64,000 nucleotides of DNA from Nematostella vectensis (GCF_932526225.1 NC_064034.1:15450887-15514886), one strand, 5' to 3'; shown: positions 34,483-45,905, numbered from the stretch's first letter. The notes: generated from the letters alone by a model not told the origin. Numbers and translations: made by a program.

Positions 34483-35735
34483 GTCGGTAAATATTCACGG
34501 GGTACCTGTGGTGACTCTGGCACAGGAGACTGGGGGGAGGACCCACCCAATGTTCTCGTCCTAGGCAAGGCAGAGCCCTGTGGTGAAAACATCTGGCTGG
34601 AATGTTGAGAGGGCCAGTACTGGTAAGATTGCTGATACTGATATGGGTGTGGTTGCCCCAAATGATAGCCTTGGGCTCCCTGTGGTTGGGGATAAAAGGT
34701 GGCTGGGGGTGGGTTCCATGAATAATTGGGTGGTGTTGTTTGGTAAACCTGGCTTTTCATGCCTGAGGTGACCTTGGGCTGGGACTGTTCAAAGTGGGAC
34801 CCCTGTGGTTTCATAATATCCCTCACCTCCCTGGTCACTGCGGCAACAATTTCGGGGAGCCATGCGGGAGCCTGATTTTTTGCAGCAGAAGTCTGAGCTT
34901 GTTTACAACTGGCGCTTGTATGTGTGGGATGGCTAACTCTGTACTCCCTTTCCCCATAACGGGCAGCCTCAATCAATTCGCTAAATGACTTACATTGATC
35001 TTTCTTATGTCTCGCTTTGTCCCTTATTCCGAACAACAGACCCTCCCAAAATATTAAGCTTAGGTGTTTGCTTAGGGCGTCATCGTCCTTTAACAGTTCT
35101 GCCCCTTGTTCCTTGGCTTTACGTAATTGGGTATCAAGTCGGGATGCGAAAGCCGATACTTCTTCATGCTCCCCTTGCTTGAACTTATAAGCTTGTGAAA
35201 TTAGTTCGTCCCCATGCACGGAACCATTATCCCCATAAAATTGGTCTAGGCTGTCTAGAATCGAATCTAGTGTTGCCTCAGGCCCAAAACCCACTATTTT
35301 GTTCTTTGCCTCTCCTTGAAGAGATTTCCTTATCTGCTCGGCTATTAATTCATTGGAATATATGGCCTCCTTTCGTGCACTTTCAACTTCGTACCTCCAT
35401 ACTCGGTACGACACCCCTTTATCGGTCTGCACAAAGCCAAAGAACTGTGAGAACTGTGGTTTCGAAAAATATTGCATCGTGGTGGTAGGTGCAACAGTTT
35501 TTGGTTCTTCCTTGATTATTATCACCTTTGAGCCCGTAACTTTGGCTTTGCACGAGTGGGCTAGAAATGCCTCAATTTTTACAAACTCCCCTTTCCATAA
35601 CTCTAAACCACAGTTATACTTAGCTGTATACTTCTCCACCAGGGATTCGATAGTGATTTCTTCGGTCTCTGCCCCAAGGAGACTTACAACTCGATCGCGC
35701 TCGATTTTCATCTTTTCTTCTTCGGTAATCTCCAT
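34377..35735 (-). CDS. gag: Gag-like capsid protein of the Ty3/gypsy element
   Basis: A 452-codon ORF starting MEITEEEKMKIERD about 35 bp after the 5' LTR and primer site. A helical capsid-like middle (about residues 90-260, with FKQGEHEEVSAFASRLDTQL typical of retrotransposon gag) is followed by a Gln/Pro/Tyr-rich linker. Near the end is one zinc-knuckle-like motif reading CYHGGEPGHIQRNC. The usual CCHC spacing is kept, but the second Cys position is Gly, so the knuckle may not bind zinc. It ends inside the overlap with pol. Confidence 0.88.
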   Translation of the reverse strand: MEITEEEKMKIERDRVVSLLGAETEEITIESLVEKYTAKYNCGLELWKGEFVKIEAFLAHSCKAKVTGSKVIIIKEEPKTVAPTTTMQYFSKPQFSQFFGFVQTDKGVSYRVWRYEVESARKEAIYSNELIAEQIRKSLQGEAKNKIVGFGPEATLDSILDSLDQFYGDNGSVHGDELISQAYKFKQGEHEEVSAFASRLDTQLRKAKEQGAELLKDDDALSKHLSLIFWEGLLFGIRDKARHKKDQCKSFSELIEAARYGEREYRVSHPTHTSASCKQAQTSAAKNQAPAWLPEIVAAVTREVRDIMKPQGSHFEQSQPKVTSGMKSQVYQTTPPNYSWNPPPATFYPQPQGAQGYHLGQPHPYQYQQSYQYWPSQHSSQMFSPQGSALPRTRTLGGSSPQSPVPESPQVPREYLPTCYHGGEPGHIQRNCTNIPYSGNRKVPLWRGNQRQ

Positions 35736-35753
35736 AATTTAACTCAACGAGCC

Positions 35754-35771
35754 CCACGTTGGGCGCCAAAA
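35754..35771 (-). promoter_or_regulatory. Primer binding site, tRNA-Lys type
   Basis: Immediately inside the 5' LTR on the minus strand the sequence reads TGGCGCCCAACGTGGGGC after a short TTT spacer. This is the classic 18-nt complement of a lysine tRNA 3' end used to prime reverse transcription. Limits are within one or two bases. Confidence 0.85.
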
Positions 35772-36004
35772 TGTAGCAGGGGAAATCGGGGACTATTTCC
35801 AAAGGTTTCCGAGCGGAGAAAGACTACTTTAACACACAATTTCGACGAGATTTTGCGCTGTGTAATTATCAACACGCTCGATCGCCATTACATAACTGAA
35901 CATGTCCTGACAAAGGTGCCTGACTCCGGTCCAGGCCGGCGCGAGCGCGCTACATGAACGCCTAGGACTTTTCCTAACAAGTGACCGGAAATCGCGCTCT
36001 GACA
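35772..36004 (-). repeat. 5' LTR (element on minus strand)
   Basis: A 233-bp copy identical by eye to 29738-29970. It should carry the element promoter. Ends are TG...CA. Confidence 0.95.
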
Positions 36005-36008
36005 CTGG

Positions 36009-37475
36009 CAACAACGTATGTGGTTGGGAATTACGGTGGGTCCCTCTCTAAATGGAAACCGAGAATGGTGCAAGAAAGTGAGAGCGATTGCGAGACTACA
36101 CTCTACACAAGTTAAGAGGTAAATGAATATTCTCTGCTAGATTAACATTCCCCTTTTTGAAAAAAAAATGGATCGCTGCACAACCACGCGAAAAATTAAT
36201 GAGCCAGACAATGCTTAATAAAGAATAGAACTTTAATAATGCCTTATAGAAGTTACTGGAAATGATTCTGGTTGTTTTTATTTAAGAAACTATAGTATCA
36301 TAAATATACTTTGTAACCCTATGTTCCACAAATCTCTTATCTACAAAGCAGTAAGTTATCCTATTATAAGAAGCAAATCTATTTGCTTCTTAAATCTCTC
36401 AATAAATCATTAATGATAACGCTAAATGAAGAACAGAACTTAATAAAAAACAAATTAAAAGGAAACCACTGCTCGCAGGATCTAAACTACCATTATATAA
36501 GGAAGAAATTTCGAAAAATGTAGTTCCCAGTTAACTTAAAATTCCTTTTCATGGAATTAACAAAAAGAACAGATTAATATTAATTGAAACTTGGTTTCCA
36601 CAATGTGAAAAAATAGTGATCTCATTGCCAATTTCAAGGTCACACATTTGATATAATCATGCTTCATGTGGTATATTAGCATAGTGACCAGATTTAATTG
36701 GTATGTGGTATGTATGTATTAATAATAAAAGACACAATAAAATACTATTCTGTTTTATTCTGAATTCTTTAGCTTTTTTTTTCTCGTTTTTTCTCTTTTG
36801 GCTCTCGCTGCCCCTCTTTCTTTTTGTCTGTTCGCCTTGTTTCTGTTCGCCTTGTTTCGGCTGAAAGATAAAACAGCACCGGTCACCATTATACCCAACA
36901 ACATTGGGTACAATGGTGACCATACTGTGGGCTCAACAAGAAAATAGACTTAATGACACTACAGGTAAAACAAATCAATCCTGCTACATTAATGGTGGTA
37001 TATCTCTCTTTCCATGACACTGTTATCCATCTAGGATATCTTTTGTAACAGAAGCCTATGTCAGAACTACTGCCATATTTTAGAAGCACAAAGAGAAAGC
37101 TTTATGAAGTTATATGAAGTTGTGTCATGCAAGATAATTAGTATTCCAAGCCATCAGAATGTGCCAGCAATTCAAACATATGACATTATGCTGTTGTGCG
37201 CTCAACACTAAGTGTGTTGTGTATAGGGCTATAAGCCTGAGATGGCAGAACAGCTGAGTGATGTAGGCATGTTCCCTCTTTGCCAAAGAGTATTTGAATT
37301 TTTTTCTGGGAGTTTCTTAGTTGTGTACATTGCATATCAACACTTATCCTAAGTTAAGTCAGTGTAATTCAGCCTCAGAGTGAAGTCCCTGATAGAGCCA
37401 GTCCATAGCAAAAGCGTGCAGTAGAAAATGTCCAGTCCAAATTGTTTCATACCAGTCAAGGAATAATATGAAGGT
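36009..37475. other. No gene recognised; contains a strong hairpin
   Basis: AT-rich sequence. A stable hairpin sits at 36881-36921. A charged minus-strand ORF of 88 codons overlapping it (36657-36923) lacks any family feature. Confidence 0.45.
36881..36921. repeat. Perfectly spaced hairpin, 18-bp arms
   Basis: ggtcaccattatacccaa (36881-36898) is followed after 5 nt by ttgggtacaatggtgacc (36904-36921), with one mismatch. It may be the core of a foldback element or a structured RNA. Confidence 0.8.
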
Positions 37476-37652
37476 TAGGGAGTGGTGATACGGTTAGATA
37501 AAGTGTAAGGGCTGGGGTTAGATTGAGTATTAGGGGTTGAGGTTGAGTTATGTGTTAGGGTTAAGGTTAGGTTAAGTGTTAGGGTTAGGTTAAGTATTGG
37601 GTTTAGGTTAAGTATTGGGGTTAGGGCTATGTTAAGTATTAGTGTTAGGTTC
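37476..37652. repeat. Degenerate GTTAGG/TTAAGT tandem repeat (telomere-like words)
   Basis: Units such as gttagggttaaggttaggtt and gttaagtattggg recur irregularly. Similar words return at 38500-38640, on the other side of a LINE remnant. The TTAGGG resemblance is partial; this is an interstitial satellite. Confidence 0.7.
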
Positions 37653-38480
37653 ACTTCCACCTATCCTCTTTGTGCTCAGTTGTGCATGAGGCCTTGATTC
37701 TTTTCCTCCATTTGGGCCTGTCTAGAGCTACAATTGCCTCGTTGCAATATTTCCATCCTTCTTCTGTTCTCTCCTTTTCTACGGACCGCCTCCATGTTGT
37801 CTTCGGTAAGTGCAGTTGCACAATGGTGTTGTTGAGGCATCCTGAGTACATGTCCGAGGAACCCCAACCATCATCCATCTCCTTCTCACTGTGTAGATCC
37901 TGTTTCTTGGTTCAACTGCTTTGTTGATTTTATGTATGGCCAAAAGATGCCCAAAATTCTCTTTATACACTGGTACTAGAATGAATTAAGATTTTCACAG
38001 GCCTCTCCATTTGTCTCCCATGTTTCACTCCCATACAAGAGGACAAGCTTCACAAGGGTGTTAAATAGCTTGTTGTATTGTTTGGAGCCCTATACTTACT
38101 TCAGTTTCCTGAAAGCTGCTTTGGCCTTGCTGAGGTGAAGTCATTGGTTTTATGTATAGCTGGACCATGCTAGAACCTGATCTGCTCTTGGCCCTTGCAG
38201 TTCAATTTCAGTACTCAATTTTTGATTGACTAATGTTAGTCCTACTTTGGCTCTCTAAGATGGCTCGTCTGCATTTGCTGTGGTTGGTCGAAATAGGTGC
38301 AATGTCATTCACAAAGTCTATGTCTTCTAGTTGTACTAGTTGTGTGTTGAACTTCCATCTGATTCCAGTGTTGCCTTGGCTAGTTGCTTCGCACATTATC
38401 CAAGCAATGGCAAGCCTGACAGTATGTAGCATTGTTTGACTCCAGCATCCACTTGGATGCTTGGCCTCCATCAAGAACTG
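37653..38480 (-). pseudogene. Decayed LINE reverse-transcriptase remnant
   Basis: Minus-strand pieces in several frames resemble the C-terminal half of a LINE RT. Near 38300 is QLVQLEDIDFVNDIAPISTN, where a functional copy would have F-A-D-D. WLGFLGHVLRMPQQH near 37860 parallels RLKWLGHVLRM in the LINE at 43427-44858. Many stops and frameshifts are present. Confidence 0.6.
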
Positions 38481-38740
38481 CGCATTCGCTATCTTGGTAA
38501 AGGGTTACGGTAATGTTAAGGGTTGGGGTTAGTGTTAGAGTAAGATCAAGTATTGTAGTTAAGAATTGTGTCAATGTTTGGACTAGTACTTTAATGTTTA
38601 ACAAGCTGAGGTTTAGTAGTGCGAGGTTTAGTATGCGCAATAGTTGCCAAAGCATAGCATAGTAGAAGAACATAAGTTTCAAGTGTCTTCAAGTAATTGA
38701 GCTTCTCAATGAAGGTCTCTTATATTAAAGTTTTCAGCAG

Positions 38741-39250
38741 TAGACACCAGCCGGTAGAGCAAAAAGTTGGTGTGTCCATTGCAAGACCTCGCCAGTATAC
38801 ATCAGCCGGTAAAGCAATAAGGTAAGTCGGTGAGTCCATTGCAAGACCTCGCCAGTATACACCAGCCGGTAGAGCAATAAGGTAAGTCGGTGAGTCCATT
38901 GCAAGACCTCGCCAGTATACACCAGCCGGTAGAGCAATAAGGTAAGTCAATATGTCTATTGCAAGATCTCGCCAGTATACACCAGCCGGTAGAGCAATAA
39001 GGTAAGTCGGTGTGTTCATTGCAAGACCTCGCCAGTATACACCAGCCGGTAGAGCAATAAGGTAAGTCAATATGTCTATTGCAAGACCTCGCCAGTATAC
39101 ACCAGCCGGTAGAGCAATAAGGTAAGTCAGTACGTCTATTGCAAGACCTCGCCAGTATACACCAGCCGGTAGAGCAATAAGGTAAGTCAGTACGTCTATT
39201 GCAAGACCTCGCCAGTATACACCAGCCGGTAGAGCAATAAGGTAAGTCTG
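38741..39250. repeat. 60-bp minisatellite, about 8.5 copies
   Basis: Exact 60-bp periodicity. Each unit contains cgccagtatacaccagccgg, then tagagcaataaggtaagt. Variation is confined mainly to a few positions around gtcggtgagtcc. Since 60 is divisible by three, one minus-strand frame stays open and encodes a 20-residue repeat (LIALPAGVYWRGLA core). Every plus-strand unit carries AAG|GTAAGT, a perfect 5' splice-site consensus. Confidence 0.95.
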
Positions 39251-39391
39251 AGTGTAGCTTAGTTGTGAATATGCATCCTTTTTTAAGACTTTGTAAGACA
39301 AGAACATGACAAAAACCCTAATAGGCTTATTTGTTGGAAGTGTAAGAGATAGGGGGTGATAAAGGTTTCTGGATAGTGATTGTGATCTTAC

Positions 39392-42300
39392 TAGTACATA
39401 TTCCATGAGACAGCTCTGTATAGGTAAAAAGAAACAAAAGATGGCTTAACCAAGTTGAACTATTGGTTTAGACATGCAGCTTTTTACAAAACATAAAAAA
39501 ATTATATCAAATGTTACATCATATACCCAATAATGTGCCAGAGAACGTTTTACAATACTGTTCTTAATGGTGTTCAATTTTGGAAAAAGATAAAAAAAAT
39601 GTATTTGTATTTGTAAAAAAGGATGTTTACACAGTTGTCATTTAGCAACAGGTTCATTTGGACAGTAAAAATTTGGCTGAGCAAATAATGGGGATTATCG
39701 CTTTTCTGCATGGAACACCACCAGCACACACATATAAAGTACATTAAAATCTGACCACATACCTTGCTGCAGTCTAATGTTTCAACTGTCTCCTCTGAAA
39801 ATAAAAATAATACAAAAAATCATATAATTTTTCCTATCAGATGATTTTAATATCGCAGCTTCCAATAAGTGCTTAATGCTAAATTTAATGTCCCCCTTTG
39901 AAACAAATCGTTGATCTGTGTAGAAGCGTAACAATGTCTAATTAACAATGCTGTAAATGCCATGGTGACAGCTGTTTTTCATAAAGTAATACAAATTTGG
40001 CATAGTGCATTTGTAATTTGTGATCTCTGCTTGTTTTAATAATTCGAAATCTATTGTACGCTAAATTATTATTTTCAATACATTTCTGTAAGGTGCGTCG
40101 TAGCCTAAGATTTGTCATTAGTCATTACTTCCATAACAGTCACCTCTTAGTGTATCCTCTGCATGAGAGTCAATGTGGAAGTTGCCAAAGAAAGTGACCT
40201 ACAGACATCATATTAATATAATTAGTACATAGTGTCTGGTATAACAATCATGATCAGTTTTACAGAGAGATAGAGGAAGAGGGAGAGAGGGAGAGAGAGA
40301 GAGCGACACTGTATAGCTTACTTCATCTCCTAGAAATTGGAAACTTTCTTGGGGATCCTAAATGAAAATTTAGACAGGCATTTTTAGTTTCAAAGCTTTG
40401 TTAGACAACATTTAAAGAATTAAATACTCTTTCAAGTCCTTAATCTTAGAATCCAATGGGTGATATGTTTTTGGTCTCTTTGTAGGAGGACTTTAAGCTA
40501 GGAGGACCAGACTTCAGTGCTGAAACATGGCTGCGACTTGACAAAAGACAGGTTCAGAGTACGCCTGAGCCTGCAGTCTTTAATTAGGGGACATGTCCTG
40601 TTGAGGAGCATTCTGTTGGCCTTAGGACACCACAGATAGAAATTGGCTGTCCCATGTGAGATTTCTGGATATTTTGGCCTCAAGATCTTTTTTGTTGTGT
40701 TTATTTCGTCACCTTGTTCACAGCCTGCCTTACCCTCTGGGCAGAGTTGAGAGTCTCGTGTCCCTGTAGTCTGTCTGTGTGCCTAATGATTTCTCCTCCA
40801 GCCCTATGCAGGGAGAAATAGAGAGGCATGATTGGCATTGACCCTGCCCAGTCATAGACCACCTGTGTAAATAAAGAAATGTGCAGATAATTTGAAATAT
40901 GATGCAAACATTCATAATAACCTTATGACTGAAAGCTAATACTTTGAATAACCAGGCTTCCTGCAGCCAACATATAATAACCATAGCCTAATATAGATAG
41001 CACAAATGCATTAAAGTACATGTATTACTCTACAGAATTGATAGGTATTCTATGGTTGATTCTTTATATTTTAATCTTTGAAACGGTACAGTATGTGTCT
41101 GGTATGGATAACATCAACATGGTGTTCATGTGAATAACCTAAAACTGCAATATTTTAGGTATTTTGGTCATTCTACAGGAAAGAAGGCTGTGATCTGGAA
41201 GGTCTGTCTTGAGTCATTTGTGACAGTACAAGGTGTCAATCATTTTGTAGTCTGTTAATTGTAAATCATGAGTGCGGCATGTGCAATCAAGAATGACGAC
41301 ATTCCCATGATAAGTGTGCACTGTTTTTTTAAACCTGCAACATAACATACCTGAAAACAAGAGCCTTTGCGAAACTTGTTTCTAATCAATGTGCCTCCAG
41401 AGCCTCCAACAGCTATGTTTACCAGGTCTGGGCCCTCGTGTGGGGCACAGACCCTGATTTTCCTTTGTCTTCTGATGTTTTCCTGTGAAGGATGTGAAAA
41501 CAACATAATGTAGATAAATAATTATTTGTGTATTTTCAACTCATATTTTTGAAAGGTATTGAAACAATGCAGTGGGGCCTCTACAGCATTATGATGTTGT
41601 CCGCATATATTGTCAGCAATTTTTAAATTGCATGAATTAAATAATCATATAGAATCATATAAATAGTATTAGTGTCTTAATAATTGAGGCCAATTAAATG
41701 AGATTGCACTATTAAGAGATGGACCATTTAATATTTGACAGGTGGGGTTGGGGCGGCTGTTTCCCACAAAAAAAATATTGAGCAAGGCTCTATTCTTAAT
41801 CAAACCAGCACTTGAAGGTGCTTAGTAAATTCCACTAAAAAAGTATTTTATACTAATCTTGCTTTATTTATACCATCAAAATACACGAAGACAGTGTTCA
41901 ATAAAGGTTTTGGACAATTTGTAATGATATGACTTGACACTTCCTTACCTCACTTTCAGACGAAATTGTTACTGCACCTTCGGCATCTGCCACTACACTG
42001 GCATCTACTGTATCATCGGCCTGAAAAAAATTGTGTTGTTTAATTTTGGGATAACCGGCTCAATTTACATAAATATAGGCGCAAAATTTGAATGGTTCAA
42101 TTGTTTCCGTGGCGGCATGAGGACGCTAGCTTGTTGCGGTTGTTTAAAGTTGACAGCTTGGGCTGGCTAATGATGGTTAGTGTTTTTTTAGACTGAGATG
42201 GCATCTTTTGCTAGAGCAGTTGGAGGTGGAGTTTAAAGTTGACAGCTTGGGCTGGCTAATGATGGTTAGTGTTTTTTTAGACAGATGGTTTTTTTTAGAC

Positions 42301-42549
42301 AGAGATTGTATCTTTTGCTGGACCAGTTGGAGGTGGGGTGCAGGGGCGGATCTAGCTTGTCGCAAAAGGGGGGGAGGGGGGTTAGGCTCAGTGACAAAGG
42401 AGGGAGGGTTTATTTTTTTGTTACAAATGGCTTTCTGGCAGCCCAAAGAGGGGCTTAAACCCTCCGTTACTGGAGTGTGATGATAGGATTCGCCAGTGTC
42501 CACTGTACTATTGTCCTTGAGGTCCCATACGTGTTCATTTTCTGGGGCA
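39392..42549 (-). CDS. Unknown protein with a ubiquitin-fold (UBX-like) domain, incomplete gene
   Basis: Minus-strand exons with matching phases: 42471-42549, 41949-42020, 41351-41482, 40734-40862, 40322-40357, 40144-40198, 39763-39794 and possibly 39392-39415. All have AG/GT borders; the donor of the first (GTAACG) is weak. The translation begins with an acidic segment (ADDTVDASVVADAEGAVT). Next comes RRQRKIRVCAP, TLIRNKFRKGSCFQ, VVYDWAGSMPIMPLYFSL and RTDRLQGHETL-like sequence (HTDRLQGHETLNSAQR). The strand, strand, helix order and the VYDW helix resemble UBX/ubiquitin-like folds. The end is DPQESFQFLGDE and VTFFGNFHIDSHAEDTL. The 5' end and the 3' end were not found. Function is unknown; a link to ubiquitin signalling is only inferred from the fold. 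Confidence 0.6.
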
Positions 42550-43203
42550 CTGTTAAAAATGCAGCAGAATAAATGGGTCCTCAGAGGTATACTCTTCGCC
42601 GAATCTTTACCACATAACAATTTCCTTTTGGAAGCACAAGCGGAGGCTTTGGTAGGTAGGACTTATCATAATTTTTTTTTTTACATTTTGAGTTTATTTT
42701 GACACTTTTCTACCATAAGTAGAATTCAAAGTAGTAAATAAGTGTTATTATAAGTGTGTTTTAATACACATTGTCATCTTTGTAAATAAAGTAATAGTGT
42801 ATACCGCAATTTTGTTGCAATGCCTTTTAAAAATTGCACTTCAAAACGCAACTAAAGCTCGACTTTCATCACGCCATAGGAAATAGTGAAAGCACCTGCC
42901 GTAGCAGGCCTCGAAATATTGGGGAGGGGGGCACAATCTGAATCATTAAGAAAATATTGGGGGGGGGGGGGGCACAGCCACGCCCCTACTGGTCATTTAC
43001 TTATAATCCTTAAAAACATTGGGGGCACGTGCCATCCCCTGCCACGGCCCTGCATAAATGCAACAAAAGATTTTAAGCAAAACACTCCGCATGTTTTAGC
43101 ATATGAATGCAACCTAGGAAAAAATAGTACAGCACTTTTAAGAATTTTCCTTGAAGGAGTTGTTGTGCGCGTGAGACCATGCTACTACACACAGGCTAGC
43201 AAA
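42550..43203. other. Repeat-rich gap with G tracts
   Basis: Contains several G-run elements (near 42370 and 42960) set in words like aggggcggatctagc and ggcacgtgccatcccctgcc, which look like ends of short DNA elements. The missing upstream exons of the UBX-like gene were not recognised here. Confidence 0.4.
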
Positions 43204-43426
43204 AGCCTGGCTACCAAGCGCGAGTTCTCACTGGTGCAAAAAAAGGCAAATTTAACTCTTTTGCTTGAAAAAAAAAAGGTTTTTCTTATAAATCCTTTGC
43301 ATCAATGGCAAATCGTTTTATGAATTAATTTTATACTACAAATGACCTAGGGCAATAATAGAGAAAGCCTGGTTAGCAAACAAAGTACAAAAAGAATCAT
43401 CCTATTATCCTAGGCACCCATCCTTA
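43204..43426 (-). repeat. ~220-bp interspersed repeat, copy 2 (inverted relative to copy 1)
   Basis: The reverse complement runs aaggatgggtgcctaggata, atttgccattgatgcaaagg, ctcgcgcttggtagccaggc and matches 29370-29592 with a few changes and small indels. It abuts the truncated LINE at 43427. Confidence 0.8.
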
Positions 43427-44858
43427 TAGATTCCATCCATGCCGAGATGCTCTAAGCTGACCTTGACACCAGCACAACTGTGCTACTTGACCTCTTTAGC
43501 AAGTTTTGGGACTCAAACGTCATCCCACGAGACTGGGCGAGAGGTCTCATTATTAAACTCCCAAAGAAAGGCAACCTGCAAAACTGTGACAACTGGCGTG
43601 GCATAACTCTTCTCTCCATCCCAAGCAAGATATTTTGTAAGATTCTTCTTCAGCGTATTGATTCAGCCATTGACAGCAGGCTGAGACAAGAACAGGCTGG
43701 ATTCCGCAAGTGACGAGGATGTATAGATCAGATCTTCACACTGAGAAACATCATCGAGCAGTGTCTGGAATGGAATGCCCCACTGTACATCAACTTTATA
43801 GACTTTAGGAAGGCATTTGACAGTGTTCACCGGGAGACTCTTTGGAAGATCTTGGAGTCGTATGGGATCCCCAACAAGATCATCACACTTATCAACCTGT
43901 TCTACAGCAACTTTGAGTGCAGTGTTATCACCAACAACACTAACACCTCAGAACCATTTCCAGTGAATTTTGGCGTTCGACAAGGATGCATCCACTCACC
44001 CATATTATTCTTAGTGGCCATCGACTGGATAATGCGACAAACAACATCAGACAAGACCAGAGGGATACAATTGACTCTTTTCTCCCACCTCGAAGACTTT
44101 GCCGACGATCTGGCAGCCCTTTCTTCAAGGAGTGACCACGTGCAGGAGAAAACCGATAGATTAGAACAATTTTCCAGCCAAACTGGGCGCCACATCAATA
44201 CCACCAAGAAGAACCCTTTGCCTATAACCATCCAGGGTAAAGTGCTTGAGTCCGTGGAGAAATTTACCTCCTTAGGCAGCCTCATTAGCAAGGATAATGG
44301 AGCCAAAAAAGACATTCTATCAAGGCTAGGTAAGGCACGTGGAACCTTTGCACGACTTAACCCCATCTGGAAGTCCAAGCAGTATAGCTTAAAGACCAAG
44401 CTACGATTGTACAACAGCAACGTGAAATCAGTTCTTCTTTATGGATCTGAGTGCTGGCGCGTTGTAAAGGCAGACATGGACAAGATCAGTGCCTTCCATA
44501 ATGGGTGTCTGCGGAAGATATGCCATATCTTTTGGCCTCAGAAAATATCCAACGAAGATCTTTACTGTAAAACGGGATCATATAACATCACCCAAGAGAT
44601 AAAACGCCGCCGGCTAAAGTGGCTGGGTCATGTCCTCAGGATGGGCAGGAACGTATCCCAAAGACATCAGCCTTATGGACTCCTATCGGGAAACGTAAGC
44701 CTGGACGGCCTAAAACAACTTGGCGAAGAACAATCCAGGCTGAGCTGCTAGAGATGGGATTGACTTGGGGCGAGGCACTAAAAGTTGCAAAGGACCGCCA
44801 AGAGTGGCGTCACCGTGTCGCGGCCCTATTTCCCACTAGGGAAGATGGGGATAAGTAA
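43427..44858 (+). pseudogene. 5'-truncated LINE reverse transcriptase
   Basis: The RT frame enters mid-domain with WARGLIIKLPKKGNLQNCDN and WRGITLLSIPSKIFCKILLQ. It then reads LYINFIDFRKAFDSVHRETL, GVRQGCIHSPILFL and HLEDFADDLAALS (catalytic F-A-D-D), and ends with RRLKWLGHVLRM and PGRPKTTWRR. A TGA at about 43711 interrupts the frame after EQAGFRK, and a frameshift near 44650 moves the C-terminus to another frame, stopping at 44858. Endonuclease and ORF1 are missing. It is a dead copy of a non-LTR element; the clade is not settled. Confidence 0.85.
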
Positions 44859-45673
44859 AGTAATTAACCACAGACCTACTGTATAGATGCTAGGATTGAC
44901 ATGCAAACGACACCGACAAGCCTGATACTGATAACAAAGTGTGACTGATTTAAAAACTTATGTTTACACCATCTGATAATTGACTCCTTAGTGCTATTGT
45001 TTAAAAATTGTGGTCCAAAAAAGTCTAATAAAAATTCACTGTCAATCAAATGGTGTTTAAATAAATTGTCTTTTTCGTTTAATGTGGCAATGTGTGTATT
45101 GGGCAGCCATACTGACAACTTTGCCCACTCTACCAGAGACCGACAAGCGAAAAAAAGATACTCTATCGTAGACCTCAAGAGCCCAAAAACCCTACCCTAA
45201 ACTTGTAAAATACAACATCTTAAACTGTATTTTTTTTATAATGAACAGCAAAAAAAGGAAGATGATATTCAAAGATATTGCAAATGGCAAAGATGCATTT
45301 CCGGGTAAGATTATTTGAGATGAATTTATTAAACTTGTATCCAAGATACTTTTTCGAAAAAAATAATAGATCCTGGGGTTTGATCTTGCTAAGAAATCGG
45401 AGAGGCAGATTTTTTCTCTTATTTTCTACCCAACTCTACTGCCCCTTGCATGGGCTTTCTGCTTAGTCCCCCCTCCCCCCTCCCCCCTCACACACATACG
45501 GCGCCGCACGGTAACATACAGTACTGTACCTGAATATTTTTTTTCACTCTCTTTCATGAAATAGTGTGACAACGACCGTAAATTTTCATAAACGAATTTG
45601 ATGGACGGAGCTTTTTTTGTTCTGGGGGAGGACCTTAATTTTTAGACCCCATTTTAGGGTCTAAAACCCAAAA
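44859..45673. other. Intergenic/repeat flank, no gene recognised
   Basis: AT-rich sequence with one C-rich tract near 45470. Short ORFs only. Confidence 0.45.
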
Positions 45674-45905
45674 AAATTCAACTTAGCAGCCCTCCCCACC
45701 AACATCGGCCACAGATTCCTCTCACTCATAGACAAGCACTTCCCTAAAGACCACAAATTCAGAAAAATCTTCAACCGGAACACAATCAAAATCAGTTATA
45801 GCTGCATGAGCAACACCAAGCAGATAATTGACAGCCACAACAAACGCATAATCGCCTCATCAATAACAACCGAAGACGCCCCTACCTCCCTCGCCACCGC
45901 CATTG
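45674..45905 (+). pseudogene. Penelope-like element 1, left fragment (before GIY-YIG)
   Basis: Frame reads [40 protein letters not shown] and [18 protein letters not shown]. This is the linker between reverse transcriptase and GIY-YIG endonuclease in Penelope-like proteins. The continuation of the same protein resumes at 49670, beyond the inserted LINE. The RT part is absent to the left (5'-truncated). Confidence 0.7.

Larger units (their letters stand above)
29738..36004 (-). mobile_element. Complete Ty3/gypsy-type LTR retrotransposon
   Basis: A 6.27-kb element on the minus strand, bounded by 233-bp LTRs that appear identical and flanked by a CTGG duplication (29734-29737 and 36005-36008). 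Order in its own sense: 5' LTR, tRNA-Lys-type primer site, gag, pol (protease, RT, RNase H, integrase), purine tract, 3' LTR. Protease-RT-RNaseH-integrase order defines the Ty3/gypsy layout. There is no envelope ORF. Identical LTRs and long open frames indicate a recent insertion. Confidence 0.93.

Noticed and set aside
37476-38640. Telomere (TTAGGG) array
   Set aside because: Words are irregular, mixed with TTAAGT and interrupted by LINE sequence; no chromosome end is implied.
38720-39406. 228-codon minus-strand ORF with eight 20-residue repeats
   Set aside because: The 60-bp unit is divisible by three, so an open frame is expected. There is no start context or homologous protein; only a short possible exon (39392-39415) overlaps it.
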